Source of the DNA: Dryocosmus kuriphilus
Lineage: Eukaryota > Arthropoda > Insecta > Hymenoptera > Cynipidae
DNA length: 64,000 nucleotides
Assembly: GCA_038277395.1 (NCBI GenBank)
Contig: CM076193.1
Location: forward strand, 76,232,307 to 76,296,306
Reading direction: 5' to 3'
The notes below the pieces were generated by a model, which did not search any database, was not told the DNA's origin, and worked only from the letters and a program-made list of their open reading frames with translations. Below are positions 44,801 through 56,152 of the stretch, in pieces. Position 1 is the first letter of the stretch, and every line of letters begins with the position of its first letter. The position numbers and the translations under genes were made by a program.

Positions 44801-45904
44801 CATTGTAGATTGGTAAAGTTTTTTTGTGATTTTCCAAATTTTTACAATACATAATTTTGATTCTTAAATGTAAAACGATACGTCTTATAAATAAATTTTG
44901 TAGCTCTTTCCAAGGTGAACAATTCTGCTTGTTAATATTTTCTCATATCTTGCATAGTTTTGCTGAAAAGTGGTTTTCTTTATATTTCATAAAATATTTC
45001 ACGAATAACTCAAAAACTACGCGTCTGTTCAAAAAAAATGGTAGAAAGTGAATTTGTAGATCTTTTTCAGTTGACCAACTTTGTTTATTACCATTTTTTT
45101 CGTACCTTGCATAGTTTGGCGGGAAATTTGAATTTTTAATTTTTAATAACATTTTCTCGATTAAAACAAAAACCGCGCATTTTATCAAAAAATGGTTGAT
45201 ACAACATTTGTAGATTCTTTTGAGTTGAACAACTTTTTTTATTATCATTTTTTTTTGTATCTTGAATATTTTTGTAAGAAACCACAGTTTTTTATTTTTA
45301 ATAACGTTTTCTCGATTAAAACAAAAACCGTGCATTTTACCAAAAAATATGGTTAAAACAAAATTTTGTAGATTTTTTTGAGATGAGCAATTTTATTCTC
45401 TACTGTTTTTTTTTTTTTTTGTATCTCGCGTATTTTAGCCGGAAAACGGATGTTTTGATTTTGTGAAAACCGTTTTTGATGGATAAAACCATAACCACTG
45501 GTCAAAAACCGCTGATTACCGAACTCGCCTCTTCTTTTTACGCCTTAAAGAAGTGTGCCAAAGCGCAATCCAATCCGATTAGTCCTTCGAAAGTTATCGT
45601 GGGAACAGACGCCGACAACGACAACAACGACGACAACAAACAGACAGACACCGTCGTAAAAATCGTTTTTTCTCGCTCGCAGAGGGTCTCAAAACGTGGA
45701 GATTTGATGAAAACTTTGGGGGGGGGGGGGGGGGGGGGTAATTTTACATAAATCTAATACCTTCTCTGATGAGAATGTAAAAATGAAAAATTGGCTCAAT
45801 TAAAAAAAGTTTTTCGTATTTCATTGTGATCTTTTAAGATATTATGGGCGCAATAAAACTTTTTTTACCGCCCTCACAGCTACAAGTTATTGGGGGATAT
45901 CACA

Positions 45905-46206
45905 TTTGATCCCATTTAGGTCCCGGGTTATCCCAGGGATATCCTACAGGGCGGAAATTTGGATATTCCGGCATGTGTTTGGGACGTAAATGGGATATTC
46001 AAATGTCCTACGTAGGATATATCAAAATTTCTATATCCCACATGGGAATTTGAATATTCCATTTACAACCCAAGCGCATCTTCAGTCCTGGGGTATCCTA
46101 GGGATATCCCTGCGATATCCAAACTTCGGACTTGTAGGATACCCAATGGGTTAACCCACGCATTTCCCTGGGATAACCCGGGACCTAAATGGGATCAAAT
46201 GAGGTC
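45905..46206. mobile_element. 0.3-kb MITE with long terminal inverted repeats
   Basis: Left CATTTGATCCCATTTAGGTC then CCGGGTTATCCCAGGGA; the right end is the exact inverse over about 36 bases. The interior repeats GGATATCC-type words. Confidence 0.85.
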
Positions 46207-46874
46207 TTATCTACACATTTGTGTAATTTAAAAAAAAAGATCCAGGTATGAGCTGAAATGATTATTATCAAAGTTGAACGCTTATACACGTAAGGCCTAG
46301 TCCAACTTACGAAAAAGTGACATTTAAGTGTATAGCTCCGAAACTGTTCATACCATTTTTAAAAACTACTATATGTTAAAAGTTCGTTAATCGAAGATTA
46401 TCAAAAAATTTCAGAATATTTGTCCACCTAGTTTTTAAAGGAGAACTGTGGAAAGCTAAAAAGGATTAGAGTATTCAGTATAGACACTCCTTGCATGTAG
46501 AGAGCAGGACTAAGTTTTGGACGGGACTGCACGCCCATATACAAATACCTTAAATTTATAACTCATTTAACATTAAAAATACTTATTCAGAAGAAGAAAA
46601 GTAAACAGAATTTACTCAAAAAATATGTTGCTGTTCGTCATTCAGTTTCAGAGAAGAGTGAACGACCGAAAATTTCATAACTTTTTATCATTCATCTTGG
46701 AGGAGTATAAACTTCAGTATATCCAATCCTTACGTTTTTAAACAGCCGATTGTCTATCTCTGTGCACGTCTGCTTTTTGTAAATTTCTCTACTCATGTCA
46801 ATATTTTATAGCAGCGGTCGATATGTTGCAAACCTTGTCTGCTTTAAAGTAAAAGAACTGTGCATATATACATG
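46207..46874. other. Intergenic, no feature
   Basis: AT-rich, no supported gene or repeat. Confidence 0.5.
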
Positions 46875-47479
46875 CACTGTAAGAAAAATTTGTGGTAAAT
46901 TTCCCATACAAGTATTGGAAGTAATTAACCCATACAAGGATGGAAATTTTCCCATACCTCAGTATCGGAAAATTTCTATACATGGATGGGACTTTTCCCA
47001 CACATGAGTGGCATTTTTGGCATACCCCAGTATCGAAAAAGTTGCATACGTAGATCGGGCTTTTCCCACACCCTGAATTTTTTGAAGGGGTAAATTAAAG
47101 ACGGAAGTGAGATTTACAGATAAAATATAATTTTAAGTAAAACATAATGTACAACGTAATATATAGTACAACTTCTATAAGAATTTAACAATTGACAGAC
47201 AATCAAACTTGAGAAATAAAATCCGCTTCCATTCCTATGCGGTCCATCAATTTCTGGACTTGAGGATTTACCGTATGGATGTTCCTCTTATTCCTCCCTC
47301 TCTTGTGGCCCCCCTTAGGGCTGATTGTTTGGAATACCTTGCAAAAATTAAAAAGAGAATGATTACGTTTGCAAATCATGTTACATTTACGTTCATCAAA
47401 GTTTGACGCTTATTGTGTACATAACAGATATACAGGGTGTCTAAAAAGTCCCGGTACGGTTGGATATTTCTTCAGATAA

Positions 47480-48300
47480 AAGATTTTTCAAAAAAGTGAA
47501 GGTCATTCCTGAAGTAAATTTCAACGAGGAATTTAATGGTGACCTTCATTTTGACCTTGAAGTTGACGTTCATGGCTTTTTGAAGGTCAACGTTGTTTTT
47601 TTAAATGGAAACCCCCTTTTTTTACATCTGCAGACGATAGAGCGGAAAATTCTATGTTCAGGTACGTACCCAAGTCATAGGTCAATTGTATCGTTCAAGG
47701 TCAGTTAGAGGTTATTTGAAATTAACAAAGTTTTCCAAGAGATCAGTGCAATTCCTGAAGTAAATTTCAACGAGGAATTCAATGGTGACCTTCATTTTGA
47801 CCTTGAAGTTGACTTTCATGGCTTTTTGAAGGTCAACTTTGTTTTTTTAAATGGAAAACCCCCTTTTTTACATCTGCAGACGATAGAGCGGAAAATTCTA
47901 CGTTCAGGTACGTACCCAAGTCATAGGTCAATTGTATCGTTCAAGGTCAGTTAGAGGTTATTTGAAATTAACAAAGTTTTCCAAGAGATCAGTGCAATTC
48001 CTGAAGTAAATTTCAACGAGGAATTCAATGGTGACCTTCATTTTGACCTTGAAGTTGACGTTCATGGCTTTTTGAAGGTCAACGTTGTTTTTTTAAATGG
48101 AAACCCCCCTTTTTTACATCTGCAGACGATAGAGCGGAAAATTCTACGTTCAGGTACGTACCCAAGTTCATAGGTCAATTGTACCGTTCAAGGTCAGTTA
48201 GAGGTTATTTGAAATTAACAAAGTTTTCCAAGGGGTCAGTGTAATTCCTGAAGTAAATTTCAACGAGAAATTCATTGGTGAGCTCTGTATTGATCTTGGT
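47480..48300. repeat. About 245-bp tandem repeat, left arm of DD41D element (inverted copies 49800-50395)
   Basis: Unit starts fall near 47500, 47745 and 47990, with a partial fourth near 48235. The same units occur inverted on the right. The 82-codon frames found in both arms are read-through of the repeat. Confidence 0.85.
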
Positions 48301-48359
48301 GATGATCTTCAAGGTTTTTTCCAAGCAGTTTACGTTTACGTTTAGCATTACCCAGGAAC

Positions 48360-48476
48360 AACGACGTGGACGTAGTAAATTCTGTTCCCTTTGGGGTGCT
48401 TCATTAGCGTGAGTCCCCTTGCCTCTCATGTTTCGGGGTGCTTGATTAGCGTGAGTCCCCTTGCCTCTCACGCTTC
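48360..48476. repeat. 41-bp tandem duplication beside the transposase stop
   Basis: GGGGTGCTTCATTAGCGTGA and GTCCCCTTGCCTCTCATG are repeated twice in tandem. Confidence 0.8.
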
Positions 48477-49562
48477 AGTGAAGATGTTCGAACTGAAAAC
48501 CTTGAGCTTCTTGACAAAAAGCTATGCGATTGTAAAAATGAGTTACAGCATTACGAATCATATCCCTATCAATGAAAGTAGCCTGTTGCAGAATCCGATT
48601 CTGCAATTCGTCTAAGCTTTGGGGTTGCGTTGAGTATACTTTTCTCTTTAAATAACCCCAAAGAAAATAGTCGAGAGGCGTCAGATCAGGAGATCTAGCA
48701 GGCCACTCGATTTCACCCCTTCTTCCAATCCACCTTTGAGGGAACTGAGTATCCAAATATGCTTGAACCTCCCTACCGTAATGAGCCGCTGTTCCATTCT
48801 GCTGGAACCAAATATTTTGAAAATTATCGCCTGTAATCTCCCTTATTCTTGGTACAATTTGGTTTCTGAGAAGCTCTTCATATGCACGGGCATTGAGATT
48901 ACCATCGATGAAGAAAGGGCCTATCAATGTATCATTCAAGATACCGGCCCAAACATTAATCTTTTGTGGATATTGTGTGTGACTCTCCAACATCCAATCA
49001 GGATTTGTGTCGGACCAGCATCTACAATTTTGCCTGTTAACTTCACCTTTTAAAGTGAAAGTAGCTTCATCTGAAAATACTGTATTGTACAAGAATAAAG
49101 GATCTCTATCAATTCTGTCCATCATAATTTCACAAAATTCAACACGACGATCAGGATCGTCTTCATTGAGCTCTTGTACCAGATGAAATTTGTAAGGATG
49201 GAAATTAAGCTTTTTAAAATATTTCGCACTGTCTCAGGAGCAACGTCACGCTCATCACTAGCTCGACGTAAACTAAGGTGTGGGTTTTCAACAAATGCTT
49301 GGGCTATGTCCATCTGCATCTCCTCAGATCCTGCAGATTTTGGCCGACCAGTTCTCCGAAGGTCCTTGATAGATTCATGATTCATAAAGCGCCTTACAGT
49401 TCTTTCAATTGTTGATTTTGAGACAGGATTTAACCCTTCTCCATTACGAAAAGTGCGATTAAAAAGCAAACGAACTTGATCATAAGATCGAACTCGATCT
49501 CCCCAACCACGCATCATTAATACAGATACCCTCTCTCGTTCCGAAAGTTTAGCTTGCGCCAT
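48475..49562 (-). pseudogene. DD41D (rosa/Visitor-like) transposase, one frameshift, catalytic Asp replaced
   Basis: ATG at 49562 opens an N-terminal helix-turn-helix region (LSERERVSVLMMRGWGD, then SKSTIERTVRRF and LRRTGRPKSAG). After a 1-base indel in a T/A run near 49211-49219 the frame continues KLNFHPYKFHLVQELNEDDP to the DDE domain. That domain shows FSDEATF (first Asp), NIWFQQNGTAAHYG and WPARSPDLTPLDYFLWGYLK (last Asp), ending at 48475. Family members normally have QQDG, so the second catalytic Asp is Asn here. Forty-one residues separate that position from the final Asp, which defines DD41D. Total length would be about 360 residues, normal for the family. The frameshift lies in a homopolymer and could be a sequencing error, but the Asn alone should abolish catalysis. 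Confidence 0.9.
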
Positions 49563-50881
49563 AATAATCTTTTAGCCAAAGATAGTAAGTATGTACTCGT
49601 AATACGTAAATTTAGTTTCGATTCGTAATATTCGTATGGAAAAACGGTATAGGACGTATGGTATCGCCTTAGGTATTGACTTAGGTATCGAAAAACGGTA
49701 TAGGACTGAATAACTCTTTGGGGAGGAACAGAACTCTCACCAGAACACCTGAAGCTTTTAATGAAAAATTTCCTTATGATTTTACAATATTCAAAACGCT
49801 GTAACCAAGATCAATACAGAGCTCACCAATGAATTTCTCGTTGAAATTTACTTCAGGAATTGCACTGACCTCTCGGAAAAAATTGTTAATTTCAAATAAC
49901 CTCTAAATGACCTTGAACGTTACAATTGACCTATGACTTAGATACGTACCTGAACGTAGAATTTTCCACTCTATCGACTGCAGATGTAAAAAAGGGGGTT
50001 TCCATTTAAAAAAACAAAGTTGACCTTCAAAGAGCCATGAAGGTCAACTTCAAGGTCAAAATGAAGGTCACCATTGAATTCCTCGTTGAAATTTACTTCA
50101 GGAATCGCACTGACCTCTTGGAAAACTTTGTTAATTTCAAGTAACCTCTAACTGACCTTGAACTTTACAATTGACCTATGACTTGGGTATTTACCTGAAC
50201 GTAGAATTTTCCGCTCTATCGATTGCAGATGTAAAAAAATGGGGTTTATATTTGAAAAAACAAAGTTGACCTTCAAAAAGCCATGAAGGTCAACTTCAAG
50301 GTCAAAACGAAGGTCAACATTGAATTCCTCGTTGAAATTCACTTCAGGAATGACCTTCACTTTTTTGAGAAATATTTTACCTGAAGAAATATCCAACCGT
50401 CCCGGGACTTTTTAGACACCCTGTATATAAAATTAGTTTACCCCGTATTACAAGAATTTTGTTCCTCTTATTTGTTTCTCCTACTTTTACTCCAAAAGTA
50501 CAGTTGCAATCACTTTTATTGTACATGAAATGCCACTTTTCTTTCTGCCACAACACCAAAAGTTACATAAAATCACTGAAAATATTATGTATTAGTCGTT
50601 TCACGCCATGACTACATGAGACCCACTCTCTTCGTTCTGCTTCAATTACCATGACTACAGCACATGCGCGCTTCACTCGGGTGCGCCTGCGACAGCTGCG
50701 CATCAGCGTTCCATACTTGTATGGAAGTTTTACCGTACCTACAGATGTATGGTAATCTCGAAAGGTATTGAAAATCTTCGTGCTACTACCGGAAAATTTC
50801 CATTCTGGTATGGGATATTCAAAAGTAGGGAAAAATTTTCATATTCTTGTATGGGAAATTTACGATTATTTCTTACAGTGT

Positions 50882-51994
50882 GCGTGTACATGAAATAATA
50901 AACGAAATGTCATTTCCCATGTAAAAAATTTTCGTCTCGTAAATTTCTGACAGAAATCTGGTCTGCTTAGCATGTTTGGGATCGTTTCAGAAGTCAGATT
51001 TACTTCTAGCAAACGTCTAGCTGGGTTTATGACCCTAGGTTGCGAGAATTGAATTTATAATTTTGAAAAAAAAAACGAAATGTTTGACATGCTAGACATA
51101 TCTCTAGAAATTCCAGACATTGATAGACATGTCACTAACAATGTCTACCAGTCATTAAAGATTACAAAACTAAAATTTTTTAGGTTTTGAAGTTACCATT
51201 GAGAAAGTTAGAAATTTAGAAGCTATACGGGTTTTAACGACTTCAGATAACTAAAATTTGTCTTAAAAGGTTTAAAATTGGAATAAATATAATGTTTCTC
51301 GTAAACAGGAGACACGCCAAAACAGACAACATTTTTGGATTCAACTCCAGAAGAATATGGTATATGATTTATAATGATAAAATATATTTAATGAGAAATT
51401 CATAAATAAATACGGTTAATAAATATGGTAGGTTTTGAAATATAAAATTCTAATGAAATTGTAGAAGCGTGTGGACCCTTAAGAGCTCTACTCTAAAGAT
51501 GTAAAAACTTTAATACAAATTTTTTACAAGGAAAAGGAAAAAACGAAGTTGTCTTCATTCAATTTCATGTCCGAGGAAACTTAAAACTACATATTTCGTC
51601 GCAAAATTGCAAAAATGTAGTAAATCCTTTCTTGAGCCTGTTAAATATGTGAAAAGCATGTATTCTTTGATACGCCAAAATGTCAAAAAACATCTGTACA
51701 TCTGTAAATTTATTTCTGCAACAATAGAATATAAAGTTCGGCAAAAAGTACAGACGTGCTTGTTCATTATTTACAATGTTTTCAGGAGGTAAAAATATTT
51801 AGAAAAATTTTTTCTTTGTTTGGAGAAGGAAAATACTGAATGGTCTTTATCCAGTTGCCATTGTCATATGTAATTTTAAAATCAGTTTTTTCGGGTGAAA
51901 GGAGAAATAATTTTTACATATTCTTAATAATATGTACTAATAAATAGTATTTTACAGAAAGCTTTACATATGTTTCGAAAAAAGTTATTTTAAA
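50882..51994. other. Intergenic, no gene seen
   Basis: AT-rich; short overlapping frames on both strands near 51555-51790 have no recognisable domain. Confidence 0.45.
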
Positions 51995-52217
51995 TTAGAT
52001 ATCGGGAAAAAATATTTTAAATGAATTAAAAATTTTGGTTGTCAATTCTCGTAGGTCATTGGAAACAGAAGGTCCAGAAAAAGAATACTTGTCCAGTAGT
52101 GAGAAATTTTTTATTGGTGGTGAGGAATTCTGATCTTGTTGTGGTACACCAATTTCATGAGATGAAGTCTCAGGGAGTTCTCCTTCCGATGCCGAAAATT
52201 TCTTGCGATACTTCTGC
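51995..52217 (-). CDS. Possible isolated terminal exon, unknown protein
   Basis: On the minus strand TTGCTTTTGCAG (a good acceptor) precedes an open frame that reads KYRKKFSASEGELPETSSHE, then IGVPQQDQNSSPPIKNFSLL, then DKYSFSGPSVSNDL, ending at a TAA at 51995. Composition is coding-like (serine, proline, glutamate-rich, with rare stop codons in this AT-rich DNA). No domain is recognised. Upstream exons would lie to the right, near or beyond the assembly gap. It may equally be a fragment of a gene captured by a transposon. Confidence 0.3.
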
Positions 52218-52891
52218 AAAAGCAATTATGTAATATGTAAAAGCTGTTTAAAAACATAATAAGAACAATTAACGAGTATACAAAGTTAAGTTTTTACGTT
52301 TCGAAATAAGAAAAAATTTAATTGATTAAGATTATTAATAGAGCTTCTAAATTCTCTGATGTTTTAAATCACCAAATTATATAAATTATTACATTCGATA
52401 ATCTTTCATTCTTTTTTGTTTTTTTAACATTTGCAGTTAATTCTCCAATAAATATTAAGTAATTTCTAGGATTAAAAGAATTTTTCTGCCTTTTGTACTT
52501 TTTAAAAATTGAAGTCTAAGAAAATGTTTTTCCAGACAGAGAACGGCTTAACGGAACTTCTAAAAAAACTTTTAAAAATGAAATAGTACATTGCATTACA
52601 CGGGACGAAAGTCGAAGATCCCGCTCCGTTCGCAACAGCTGACTCACTTAAGTCGGCAATCAGCCAGCTCTGGATTAGTCTTACATAATCCGCAAGATAT
52701 AAACGTGTATTAAACTTATTTACAATATAGATATCAGTGTTTACTGGAAATTGACAAGCTTTTTGAAATACACGTTATTTGCGTATATTACCTTTTTGAC
52801 GTATTATACGCATCAAACTTCAAGTTACGCGTAACTGTGCAATCCTGGCAGGAAGTAGACAGTTTCGGCCGGCAAGGTGGCGCGCAGAGCG

Positions 52892-53391
52892 NNNNNNNNN
52901 NNNNNNNNNNNNNNNNNNNNNNNNNNNNNNNNNNNNNNNNNNNNNNNNNNNNNNNNNNNNNNNNNNNNNNNNNNNNNNNNNNNNNNNNNNNNNNNNNNNN
53001 NNNNNNNNNNNNNNNNNNNNNNNNNNNNNNNNNNNNNNNNNNNNNNNNNNNNNNNNNNNNNNNNNNNNNNNNNNNNNNNNNNNNNNNNNNNNNNNNNNNN
53101 NNNNNNNNNNNNNNNNNNNNNNNNNNNNNNNNNNNNNNNNNNNNNNNNNNNNNNNNNNNNNNNNNNNNNNNNNNNNNNNNNNNNNNNNNNNNNNNNNNNN
53201 NNNNNNNNNNNNNNNNNNNNNNNNNNNNNNNNNNNNNNNNNNNNNNNNNNNNNNNNNNNNNNNNNNNNNNNNNNNNNNNNNNNNNNNNNNNNNNNNNNNN
53301 NNNNNNNNNNNNNNNNNNNNNNNNNNNNNNNNNNNNNNNNNNNNNNNNNNNNNNNNNNNNNNNNNNNNNNNNNNNNNNNNNNNNNNNNNNN
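52892..53391. other. Assembly gap (500 N)
   Basis: A run of exactly 500 unknown bases, which is likely a gap of nominal size. The frames reported through it are meaningless. The left flank is GC-rich (GGCCGGCAAGGTGGCGCGCA). Confidence 1.
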
Positions 53392-53940
53392 CGATTTGCT
53401 CGACTACTTGCTAACATGACAACTTTTTACTAAAGCTATACCTTTTGAAAGGTTTTCTTTCCAAAAATTTCAAGTTTTACTGATTGAAAACCACTTTTAA
53501 CTAGAATTACCAGTTTTTAAATGTATTATTTCGATTTTTTCATTTTTATTTCTCGCGTGTTTATACATATAGCTGTATAGGCTTTCAGCTGAACTCACCT
53601 CCTCGTTTGAAAAAAAAATCCATCAGGTGGCGCAACGTGCGTCGAATAGTAACTTATTTTTCATGACACCCGCAACGAAAATGTGGCTTTCGCTGCCTCT
53701 CGAGCGATACGAAAATGACCCGAAAGTTGCTTTTTCGCCCGGTGGGGCGAATAAAAATCAGCTACAGATGCAAAAGTTGATCAGCTGAGCAGACGAAAGT
53801 AATTTTCACATGTCTTTGCGTTGGTACAACTGAATAAAAGATATGGGGTTAGGTACGCGTACGCATGCCTCTGATGCTAATTTCACTATAGCAACGACGC
53901 TCGTAACCTCCATTCGTGTTAAAGACGCTGTCAATATCCC

Positions 53941-55404
53941 TCAAGAGGCAGCGAAAGCCACATTTTCGTTGCGCTTGTTATGGAAAATATCGTACATATC
54001 GAGTGGCGAATGGCAGTGATTTCTGACGAGTGTGAAGTTTGCCACACGAGCTTTGCTCGGGTCACTTTTTAAGACGTACTCTCCGTAAATGAGCATATCT
54101 TCAGAATAAAGTTCCATCACTTGACTCGACATCGATTCAGGTGCTGTTCGAAGGGGTTCTAGCGTAACTTCAATTTCATCTGTCTGATTCTCGGAATTTC
54201 GAGTTTCAACTACCCACAGTTTACTCCAACATTTATAAGTCGTCCTTGAAGCAATCTTCTCCCATCCCTCGTGAATCCAAAATATTACTTTCTTAATCAT
54301 GATCGATTTCAGGTGATCGCTGAGGGAAATTTCCTTCTCTTGCGCCTTGAGAACTGATGAAACCAAGGAAAATTTGTAGGTTCTTTTGAGGATTTCTAAA
54401 ATCCCCTTATTAAATGGTCGGAGAATAGAAGTGACGTTTGGTAGTAGGAAAACTACTTCTACATATATCTACAAGTACAACAGGAGAATGAGCTCTGCAA
54501 TTTTACACAAGTATCCCTTTAACAGATAGTTTTCAATCTATCAAAAAGGCAGTTACTTTTGGTACAAATTAGTCTTTGAAACAACTTTCGACGATTTCAG
54601 TATTAATCCATGCGTTCTTCTAATTTTTATGAGACAGACAAGCAATTCATCGAATCTTTGAGGCATCTGGGACGAGCAGATTTCCCAACAGAGCCATCTG
54701 CGTTTGTGCAAGTACTTACTCTAAGACGATCCTTATATTTTTTGAAACCAGCTACTTTAGACTCCCATTCACCTGCAAATGTTATTGTAGGCAAGAATTT
54801 GGTAAGTAGGCTAGTCTCATCAGAATTGAATACTTGGGCTCTGATAGGCTGTCTGTCACGTACAACCCTGGCCTTCGTGAAATTATCCGCTGCTTCGAAA
54901 TGAGCAGATAATTTTTCACCAGAGATTCTCAATGACCGGATTCGGTGTCTTTCTTCGCCCAAATTTGCAGGAACCAACAATAAACTTCTTCTTTATCTAA
55001 CCCTCACAAGAAGCTGTTTTTCTATGCTTTATACGTTTAGACCAATTTTCGTCGGCGTTAGGATCCTCGATTTCCGATCGTTAATCGTTTCCAGTTCCTT
55101 AATGTGCGCATTGGCGTAGATAGAGGGGGGGGGGGGGGGCCGGGTGGGCGGTGCCCACCCCAGAATGGTCTGGTGCTCACCCCAGGATGTTGAATGTTGG
55201 GTTAGAAGCGGGCGCACGCCATCGCATCTCAGGGGCCAGGCGGAAAATAGCCCTGGATACGCCAATGAATGTGCGTCTACCTAAGTTAAGTTCATTATAG
55301 ACTAAGTCCTCAGGTTCTTTTTCTAATCTTTTCAATATTTGTGATTTTTCTTGAAATGAGAAACTTTTCCTTTTAGTGCGAACATTTCCGAATACAATTT
55401 TCAT
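53941..55404 (-). pseudogene. pogo/Tigger-like transposase, fragmented
   Basis: Three minus-strand pieces in order. First, 55404-55300 has TKRKSFSFQEKSQILKRLEK, like the Psq-type N-terminal helix-turn-helix of CENP-B/jerky/Tigger proteins. Second, 54980-54627 has VFNSDETSLLTKFLP (first catalytic Asp), TFAGEWESKVAGFKKYKDRL, a T(C)TNADGS segment and KSARPRCLKD, matching the DDE superfamily (jerky/Tigger). Third, 54366-53941 has LKSIMIKKVIFWIHEGWEKI and CWSKLW, like the C-terminal part. The pieces are in different frames and the segment around 55100-55265 (G homopolymer and GGGTGGGCGGTGCCCACCCC) is an unrelated insertion. It is dead. The plus-strand frame at 54610-54903 is its antisense shadow. 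Confidence 0.75.
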
Positions 55405-55852
55405 CAGAACTCATTTCAATATTTATATTTTTTCGGTAATACCTACTCGTTTCAACAGAAACATCCTTTGATTTCTTTCTTTGCCGAGGATAATTGGATG
55501 TTTCGCTCATCATCTATTTCTGAAACAAGATTTTATCATATATTACGTATAGGTATTTATATTAAATTTATTTTATTATGTATCGATATTTACATTACAT
55601 TCATTTTGTTATACATTAAGTATGAATTATATTTTAGAAAATTAATTTTTTAAAGGTAAAAGTGGAATTTTCGATTTTTTATGTTCCTTTAAGTAGTATA
55701 TCCCAAAATTCTTATATTTTCTTCAGAGTTTTTATTTGTATAATTTAAAGGTGGGACTGTTCTATTTCAAATAATCTTTAATTTGAAACAGGTATTTTTT
55801 ATTTGCCCATATTATCCATAATAATTGGTGGGGGATTGTATTGACCCTCGAG
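55405..55852. other. Spacer between pogo remnant and Penelope-like element
   Basis: AT-rich with nothing recognised. Confidence 0.5.
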
Positions 55853-56152
55853 AATAAAATTGTGAGATGTTGGTGCAGAGGTATTGGCTTTAGGGTCGGT
55901 CCAAAGAAGAAGGGACAACAGATTTTTCAAGAAAATCCTACAAGAAGACGGTGACGTTGTCCTTTTAAATTTCCAGAAATGGTCCAAGGCAAGTGTCACG
56001 CTACCTAAAAATTCCTTCATGGGATCTTCATTCTTCGATGCAGGAGAGAACGTGTTACCCCCAAACATCTAGATCTACACGCGTTTCAATCGATCAGGTT
56101 TGATAATAACTCCGTTGTACGAAGGTAGGAGTGTAATATAATCAAATTCAAA

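Larger units (their letters stand above)
42507..45784. mobile_element. 3.3-kb foldback with tandem-repeat arms, TACATTCTCATCAG termini
   Basis: The outer ends TTTTTACATTCTCATCAGAG and its inverse coincide at 42507 and 45784. The arms (to about 43460 and from about 44800) are inverted and internally made of about four 110-150-bp units. Each unit carries AAAAGATCTACAAATTTTG, AACCGTTTTTTGAT, CGATAAAACGTTATTAAAAA and CCGCCAAACTATGCAAGATA. A (TCG)n microsatellite on the left (42638-42718) matches a GACAACGAC tract on the right (45613-45640). The 130-codon frame at 45335-44943 is repeat-derived. The loop holds GC palindromes and unidentified sequence. Confidence 0.8.
47431..50425 (-). mobile_element. 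IS630-Tc1-mariner element, DD41D type, with long tandem-repeat inverted arms
   Basis: The ends TACAGGGTGTCTAAAAAGTC and its inverse GACTTTTTAGACACCCTGTA (separated from the arms by CCGG) are flanked by TA (47429-47430 and 50426-50427). The left arm has three and the right arm about two and a half copies, inverted, of a roughly 245-bp unit containing CCTGAAGTAAATTTCAACGA, GACCTTGAAGTTGAC, TTTTTGAAGGTCAAC and CGATAGAGCGGAAAATTCTA. The transposase lies on the minus strand between the arms. Confidence 0.9.
46875..50881. mobile_element. Terminal-inverted-repeat unit (CACTGTAAGAAA ends) enclosing a DD41D element
   Basis: The left end CACTGTAAGAAAAATTTGTG with GTAAATTTCCCATACAAG mirrors the right end CTTGTATGGGAAATTTAC with TTCTTACAGTG. 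Sub-terminal copies of CCCATAC and TATGGGA words suggest a MITE of roughly 1 kb before the mariner-like insertion. A GC-richer block at 50580-50710 lies in its right part. Confidence 0.65.

Noticed and set aside
44943..45335. 130-codon minus-strand frame with internal repetition
   Set aside because: Made of the 110-150-bp tandem units of a foldback arm; the same units are broken in the other arm.
47460..47708. 82-codon frame MDISSDKRF... and its inverted twin at 50148-50396
   Set aside because: Both are read-through of the 245-bp tandem unit in opposite arms of the DD41D element, broken in the other units.
52788..53433. Long frames across the gap
   Set aside because: They consist of unknown residues from the 500-N gap.
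54610..54903. 97-codon plus-strand frame
   Set aside because: Antisense of the pogo/Tigger transposase piece, which has the recognisable DDE motif.
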